Shown here piece by piece: positions 62,138 through 64,000 of a stretch of DNA of 64,000 nt; within the stretch, counting starts at the first letter, position 1; the number at the start of each line of letters is the position of its first letter. The stretch is taken from the NCBI GenBank assembly GCA_963693305.1, contig OY855906.1, forward strand, positions 16,376,661-16,440,660, read 5' to 3'. Both the position numbers and the translations under genes were made by a program. This stretch comes from Meandrina meandrites. Taxonomy: Eukaryota > Cnidaria > Anthozoa > Scleractinia > Meandrinidae. The notes below the pieces were generated by a model. It made no database searches, was not told the origin of the DNA, and saw only the letters and a list, made by a program, of their open reading frames with translations.

Positions 62138-64000
62138 CCAATTCCCAGCCGTTTTGTGAGCCCGCGTTCCTTGGGGTAGTATGGCTCCCAAGCTGGAAAT
62201 CGAGGTTTCCATTTTTTTAACGCTATAAAAACAAATTTGTGCGTGCTTGCAGTAGATAATTCAGTTCCCATTCTTTAAAGATTTTAATAGATAGTTCAAT
62301 TGAGTGAATCTTAAGTTATGTTTTGACAGTTTAAAAACTGTAATTCAAAGTAGACAAAAATATATGAAATAGTTTAACAATCAATAATGTTTTTTGTTTA
62401 TCTCAGTAGCTTGTACACCCTTCCTTTACTGTTTGGTTTAAGCATCAATTTTGCGTCACTTGTAAATGTAACAACATTATTTACCATGTTTATCCGGTAG
62501 ATTACACTCTGCAAGCAGCTGCTACTCGTGGATTAGACCAGCTGAAATACCACAACATTGAGATAATGGGCTCGATCCCTAATGCCCATTCCCCCCTGCC
62601 AACTGTCTTATACCTCATTCACACCAGCAAAACTTGTTTAGTTAAACAAGGTTTAACCAAATGGAGATCAGCAACAGAAGACCGAGGGACTGAATTTTTC
62701 AAGCTGTTATTTGTGTTTACATTGTGATAAATTTGAAGTCGACAAACATCAGTTAGCAACTTCTATGAAGAAAACAATTTTAAACCATTTTAACTTAAAC
62801 AGCTTTTCGACGCGTTTTAGCTTTGTTGTGAATAGGGGGTATAAGACGCAAAAGGTCCTTTCGATAATAAAGTGTAAGCCCTACAATGCGGGACATAAAT
62901 CTTGGGACATGTGCCACAATTGTGGGCACAATCACTGCTAGCACCCCCCTCCCCCGAAGCAATGTTGAGATTTGCCTATGCCACACAGCAAGTTCAGGGC
63001 ATTTATGTTTTTCAACATTGCTTGGGGGAAGGGGGGCGCTTGGGAGTGGGGAACGGGGGACTTGGGAGCGTATAGACTCTTTTTTAAAATCCTCTAAGGA
63101 TCTCTTGCACTATTCAATGCTTTTTTTAGAAATGTCCCAAGTATTTTTGTCCTCCATTGTAGTTTTGTAATTAATGCCATTACAGTATTCTTCAGACTTT
63201 TGATGTTCTTTTGATAATTGTAGAAGTTTTATTGTTTCATACCGTTTGGTTTAGAGGGTTTTTACATACAGTATTTTGACGTTAAGTCCCTTTCAAACAA
63301 ATGATATAAGCCTAACCATTTTTGAAACGAAAAATTCCTCTCGATAATAAGCCCATCAAAATAGCCTTAGAACAAAAATAAGCTTGCGGCCTGTTATTGG
63401 AATTTCATTGTGTAGTAATATGCTAGTACTGTGTAATACCTGTTACTATGACCACAGGCAGCCCAAGCTCACGTTTCGAGCGGTTGGTAGGTATAAATTG
63501 GTGTTGCGTAACACTAGACCGTTGAGAATATTATAAGGCTTTGTATGGGATTTGGGTCGATTTTGGCCGTATTTATGCTTAAAATACAGTAAATATACAA
63601 AATAAACTTACTTTTGCCATTTGCTGTGTCCTTTTGCCTGTTTTGCGTCTTGAAGTGGTGTTTTAGTCGATTTTTCTCTTCCCTGTTCCTTCCTTCCTAA
63701 GACGGAGTCAAGGCGAAACACTGCCATGGCGATCGATCCGCGATCGAGCGGTGATTTTTAGCCCGAAAATCGGTCCCAACGACGTCTTTTCCTTTCTCAC
63801 GTAAAGGTCGTTAGCTCTCCTCCTCTCAAGAATCCACAGCTTTGGAAAATCTCAATGCATACCCTTTGAAATAAACCGATTTCCACGACTAATCCACAGG
63901 TTTCGGAGGTCTGCAATTCCTGTGTAATTCGAAGTGGACACGACCGTTTCAAACTAGGCTTAGCGGCCTGGCCTGGTGTCAAATCCACATACGTCCACGG
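62138..64000. other. No gene seen; one small palindrome
   Basis: Positions 62939-63040 form a C/G-rich hairpin: GCACCCCCCTCCCCCGAAGC and AATGTTGA at the left are mirrored by TCAACATTGCTTGGGGGAAG at the right. The 63-codon minus-strand ORF at 63797-63988 (HHC-free, Cys-rich) has no partner and no family match; the region may be part of an interspersed repeat that leaves the window. Confidence 0.45.

Overview
The window is eukaryotic and AT-rich, with two multi-exon genes and very dense transposable elements. The best reading is an anthozoan cnidarian, probably a stony coral or close relative. The reasons are a DIRS1-type retrotransposon, decayed TPR repeats of a type common in coral genomes, tRNA-derived SINEs, and dozens of palindromic, MITE-like elements. 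The two transporter proteins are ordinary metazoan types. The species cannot be named from sequence alone.

Layout. 1-4.4 kb: short hairpin elements, minisatellites and a decayed minus-strand TPR gene broken by nested MITEs. 4.4-10.3 kb: a 5'-truncated LINE fragment (minus strand) split by a 5.0-kb DIRS1-like element with inverted terminal repeats (ITRs), an internal complementary region (ICR), gag, reverse transcriptase/RNase H and a tyrosine recombinase. That element carries a frameshift and an internal inversion. 10.3-28.8 kb: almost entirely repeats, including a minisatellite-armed foldback (12.0-13.25 kb), a PIF/Harbinger-like deletion derivative with a Myb/SANT-like remnant (19 kb), a 3.2-kb element with 9-bp target duplications (21.8-25.0 kb) and a second minisatellite foldback (25.3-27.5 kb). 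28.8-37.5 kb: a complete six-exon ABCC (MRP4-like) ABC transporter gene, plus strand, whose ATG lies 18 bp after a TTAA-flanked MITE. 37.7-48 kb: SINEs, MITEs and a 1.83-kb TTAA-flanked palindrome. 48.96-52.25 kb: a complete three-exon cationic amino acid transporter (SLC7/CAT), plus strand. 55.2-61.45 kb: a multi-level nest of elements inside one TTAA-flanked repeat. 61.8-64 kb: a SINE, a small palindrome and otherwise unassigned sequence.

Only the ABCC and SLC7 genes look like functional host genes. Both are plasma-membrane transporters on the plus strand, about 11 kb apart; nothing shows a shared function. Their exons join in frame (1,288 and 621 residues), every intron is GT-AG, and repeats sit only in introns and flanks. 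The ORFs elsewhere are transposon proteins, mostly broken, or chance reading frames in palindromes and minisatellites.

The most informative signals are structural: the target-site-duplication-free insertion of the DIRS element into the LINE, an ICR that records both element ends, an inversion within gag whose 8-bp target duplication appears only after undoing the flip, and several TTAA-flanked families that share ends or nest in each other.
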